Assembly (NCBI GenBank): GCA_900551535.1
Contig: URWJ01000062.1
Coordinates: 1-7,991 of the forward strand
DNA length: 7,991 nt
Direction: 5' to 3'
Source: an uncultured Granulicatella sp.
GTDB taxonomy: Bacteria; Bacillota; Bacilli; Lactobacillales; Aerococcaceae
Below, piece after piece: positions 6,113 through 7,991 of this stretch. How positions within the stretch are numbered: the first letter of the stretch is position 1; every line of letters starts with the position of its first letter. The translations under genes and the position numbers were made by a program. The notes under the pieces were generated by a model. That model was not told the origin of the DNA and did no database searches. It worked only from the letters and a program-made list of their open reading frames with translations.

Positions 6113-6904
6113 TTATTTTTTATTCTTTTCTAGTAATCCTAGTTCTACTTTAATCTTATCTTTCTTTGTACGCCCTTCAATCTTTTGAATTTGAAGGCGA
6201 CCGTATCCACGAATGGATACAATATCTAAAATTTCTAGCATAAAGTCAGGCCTGTTCTCTTCAGTCCAGTTCACCTTCACTTTACCACTCTCAATCATTT
6301 CTTTTGAGCGCTGCCTTGATACATTAAATACGGAAGCAATCACCGTATCGAGTCGAAGCGAACTAACGACAGTTTGTACCGCGGTCCAATGATCCACCGG
6401 TACAATTAATTTCGTATAGTCGACTTCCTCAAGTCTTACAGCAACTTTCCCAATTTTTTCTAGTTGTTGTCTGATATACTCTTTCATATTTTGAGCACAG
6501 AATAATTGCCAGTCTTCTCCGTTTGAAATAATATCGCCAATCAGACTACGGTCAAACCCAAGGCTCATCAGTGACCCAAGAATCTTACCATGCCCCAGTG
6601 TTGCGAATTTCTTCGGATATTGAATATGAAATAGAGCATTTTCGAAATCCTCTGAAGTTGGCTCATAATATTCCGGACAAATCATACAACGTTTCCGTTC
6701 AGCATCAATATACCCGCCATCAAAATAATAACGAACATCGTCAAATTGACCTACAATCGCCTCCACAATAAACTGTTGACGTGGATCAAGATAATTCGTT
6801 AATACTGGCGCATATTGCAAACGTACTTCTTCTACCCATTCTTCCACTTGTTTAAGAAAAGACAATTCCTCTTTTCTAAAGTGTTGTTCTACACCATTTC
6901 CCAT
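6113..6904 (-). CDS. ylmH: YlmH, S4-domain RNA-binding protein
   Basis: A 263-residue protein of the YlmH family. Residues 1-175 form the family-specific N-terminal part, with the recognisable GHGKILGSLMSLGFDRSLIGD (104-124, also seen in relatives). Residues about 183-240 are an S4 RNA-binding domain: SRQRSKEMIESGKVKVNW, then the loop before SIRGYGRLQI (230-239). In Bacillus subtilis, YlmH has been linked to rescue of stalled ribosomes as an RqcH-related factor, and in streptococci it lies in the division cluster. Which role holds here is not shown by the sequence. The ATG follows the ylmG stop by 3 bases with a modest GGGGT ribosome site, suggesting coupling to ylmG. Confidence 0.92.
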   Translation of the reverse strand: MGNGVEQHFRKEELSFLKQVEEWVEEVRLQYAPVLTNYLDPRQQFIVEAIVGQFDDVRYYFDGGYIDAERKRCMICPEYYEPTSEDFENALFHIQYPKKFATLGHGKILGSLMSLGFDRSLIGDIISNGEDWQLFCAQNMKEYIRQQLEKIGKVAVRLEEVDYTKLIVPVDHWTAVQTVVSSLRLDTVIASVFNVSRQRSKEMIESGKVKVNWTEENRPDFMLEILDIVSIRGYGRLQIQKIEGRTKKDKIKVELGLLEKNKK

Positions 6905-6907
6905 TTT

Positions 6908-7174
6908 TTATACCCCAAAAATTTTTGCGACAATAAATAATAGTACTCCTACAGCAACGTAAATCGTTAAAATAGACGTTACTAATGCTAAACTATATTT
7001 TCCAAATCGTACATCTTTAAATAATGACACATACGGACGGCAACAAGCATCTAATAAGTCCGCCAAGAACATTGGAAGATATAGATGCCAATAAATATTT
7101 AATCCATAAAGGATTAGCATAAATTGATAAACCCCTGCTACTGTTGTTATCAGTCTAATAATCTCTAAACCCAC
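6908..7174 (-). CDS. ylmG: YlmG/YggT-family membrane protein
   Basis: An 88-residue protein with two hydrophobic segments (about 8-35 and 62-86) separated by a short loop holding the R-P pair at 46-47 typical of the YggT family. The family is linked to division and membrane organisation in bacteria and plastids, though its exact action is poorly known. The start is a GTG: AGAGGAG (7184-7190) lies 9 bases upstream and overlaps the sepF stop codon, while the nearby ATG/TTG options lack such a site. It lies between sepF and ylmH, the conserved order. Confidence 0.9.
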   Translation of the reverse strand: MGLEIIRLITTVAGVYQFMLILYGLNIYWHLYLPMFLADLLDACCRPYVSLFKDVRFGKYSLALVTSILTIYVAVGVLLFIVAKIFGV

Positions 7175-7183
7175 TAAGTTACA

Positions 7184-7190
7184 CTCCTCT
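7184..7190 (-). promoter_or_regulatory. Ribosome binding site supporting the GTG start of ylmG
   Basis: AGAGGAG on the minus strand ends 9 bases before the GTG at 7174 and overlaps the sepF stop codon. It decides for the GTG start and suggests translational coupling with sepF. Confidence 0.75.
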
Positions 7191-7635
7191 AAAATTCGCT
7201 GTGACGGAATGTTTCAACCATCTCGTCATCAAAATTTCCTTGTACTTGGAAATTTGCAGGAGAACAGATAAAGATTTCATCTCTCACCTTTTGTACGTCT
7301 CCATTAATAGCATACGCCACACCGACTACAAAATCAATGACGCGTTTGGCATCTTTTGGTTCCATACGTTTAAAGTTAATGAGCACCGCTTCGCCTTTTA
7401 AAAGGGCATCTGCAATGCGTTCCGCTTCAGAATACACGCTTGGTTCCATCACATAAATCTTAGATGTTTTCTTTACTCCCGGACTTTGGAACGGAACTAC
7501 ATTTGAAGTATTTCTTGAACGTGTTTCTGGAGCTGACTGTGCTACAGGCTCTTCATAGTAATCCATTTGATCATCTTCTTCGTAGTAGTCACCTTCTGGA
7601 CTTAAGAAGTTTTTTAAACTATTCATGAATCCCAT
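7189..7635 (-). CDS. sepF: SepF, FtsZ-anchoring division protein
   Basis: A 148-residue cytoplasmic protein that tethers FtsZ polymers to the membrane and shapes the septal ring. Residues 1-11 (MGFMNSLKNFL) form the amphipathic membrane helix. Residues 12-57 are an acidic, tyrosine-rich flexible linker. Residues 58-135 are the SepF core, with GEAVLINFKRMEPKDAKRVI (81-100), the family's main signature, followed by DFVVG and the ICSP strand. Length is normal. GGGAGG lies 7 bases upstream of the ATG. That ATG overlaps the stop of the preceding yggS gene (TAATG), so the two are probably coupled. Confidence 0.95.
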   Translation of the reverse strand: MGFMNSLKNFLSPEGDYYEEDDQMDYYEEPVAQSAPETRSRNTSNVVPFQSPGVKKTSKIYVMEPSVYSEAERIADALLKGEAVLINFKRMEPKDAKRVIDFVVGVAYAINGDVQKVRDEIFICSPANFQVQGNFDDEMVETFRHSEF

Positions 7636-7991
7636 TAGTCTTCCTCCCTTTCAAACCAGCTTGTACCAATTCGAATATGCGTCGCACCACATTCAATCGC
7701 TGTTTCAAAGTCTCCACTCATCCCCATACTGAGGTATAACGGAGCTTCTAACCCTTCTTCCTTCTCGATTGTTTTAGCAATTTGTGCTAAACGCGAAAAA
7801 AAGAAGCGAATTTCTTCATCGCTTGCGTCAAATGGTGCCATCGTCATCAAACCAACAATACGAATCTTTTCATATTGTTTGCTTGCTCTATAAGCATCCA
7901 GTGCCTCTTCGGGTGTGAATCCGTGTTTAGACTCTTCCCCTGAGACATTAATTTCTACCATACAATCTAATGGCTGTTCGAGACGTTTTTC
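7635..7991 (-). CDS. ylmE: YggS/YlmE-family PLP-binding protein (5' end beyond window)
   Basis: This is the last 118 residues of a gene that begins beyond the right edge; the frame is open back to base 7991 (EKRLEQPLDC before the first in-window ATG). YggS-family proteins bind pyridoxal phosphate in a single barrel fold and help control B6 and amino-acid balance without a known catalytic activity. The visible signatures are MVEINVSGEESKHGF, then GLMTMAPF, LSMGMSGDFETAIECGAT and HIRIGTSWF near the end, where the serine/glycine and arginine side chains hold the phosphate. The catalytic-type lysine lies in the unseen N-terminal half. It is the usual first partner of sepF in the division cluster; the ATG at 7961 is internal, not the true start. 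Confidence 0.92.
   Translation of the reverse strand, partial: EKRLEQPLDCMVEINVSGEESKHGFTPEEALDAYRASKQYEKIRIVGLMTMAPFDASDEEIRFFFSRLAQIAKTIEKEEGLEAPLYLSMGMSGDFETAIECGATHIRIGTSWFEREED

Overview
The window looks like chromosome from a low-GC Gram-positive bacterium of the Lactobacillales. The evidence is AT-rich DNA, strong AGGAGG-type ribosome sites, a division cluster in the order yggS/ylmE-sepF-ylmG-ylmH-divIVA, an Enterococcus-type CopY repressor and a class Ib ribonucleotide reductase gene (nrdI). A Carnobacteriaceae-like host such as Granulicatella is my guess. It rests on gene content only and is low confidence. Coding density is high, no gene-free stretch exceeds 300 bases, and I see no tRNA, rRNA, CRISPR array or insertion sequence.

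Left part (1-960): the 5' part of nrdI runs off the left edge on the minus strand. It diverges from copY on the plus strand. The 257-base gap between them holds a good nrdI promoter with two NrdR-box-like sites upstream, and a copY promoter with two imperfect cop boxes. CopY stands alone here, with no copper ATPase or chaperone gene next to it. A bidirectional hairpin terminator separates it from the next operon.

Middle part (980-5053): a tightly packed three-gene minus-strand operon for choline capture and activation. The first gene encodes a protein of 585 residues that joins a winged-helix DNA-binding domain, a LicC-like nucleotidyltransferase and a LicA-like choline kinase. The second encodes a separate complete LicC-like cytidylyltransferase. 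The third encodes a BCCT-family transporter in place of the usual LicB. Stops and starts overlap by 1 and 8 bases. The expected flow is choline uptake, then phosphocholine, then CDP-choline. No LicD-type transferase that would use the product is visible. The promoter carries an inverted repeat around its -10 box that could be the target of the fused DNA-binding domain. This is the most unusual part of the window.

Right part (5086-7991, minus strand): the 3' part of a yggS/ylmE gene, then sepF, ylmG, ylmH and divIVA as one compact unit ending in a hairpin terminator. A small HesB/IscA-like gene follows, without a visible promoter of its own and with its own terminator overlapping its stop codon. 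The usual next gene, ileS, is not here.
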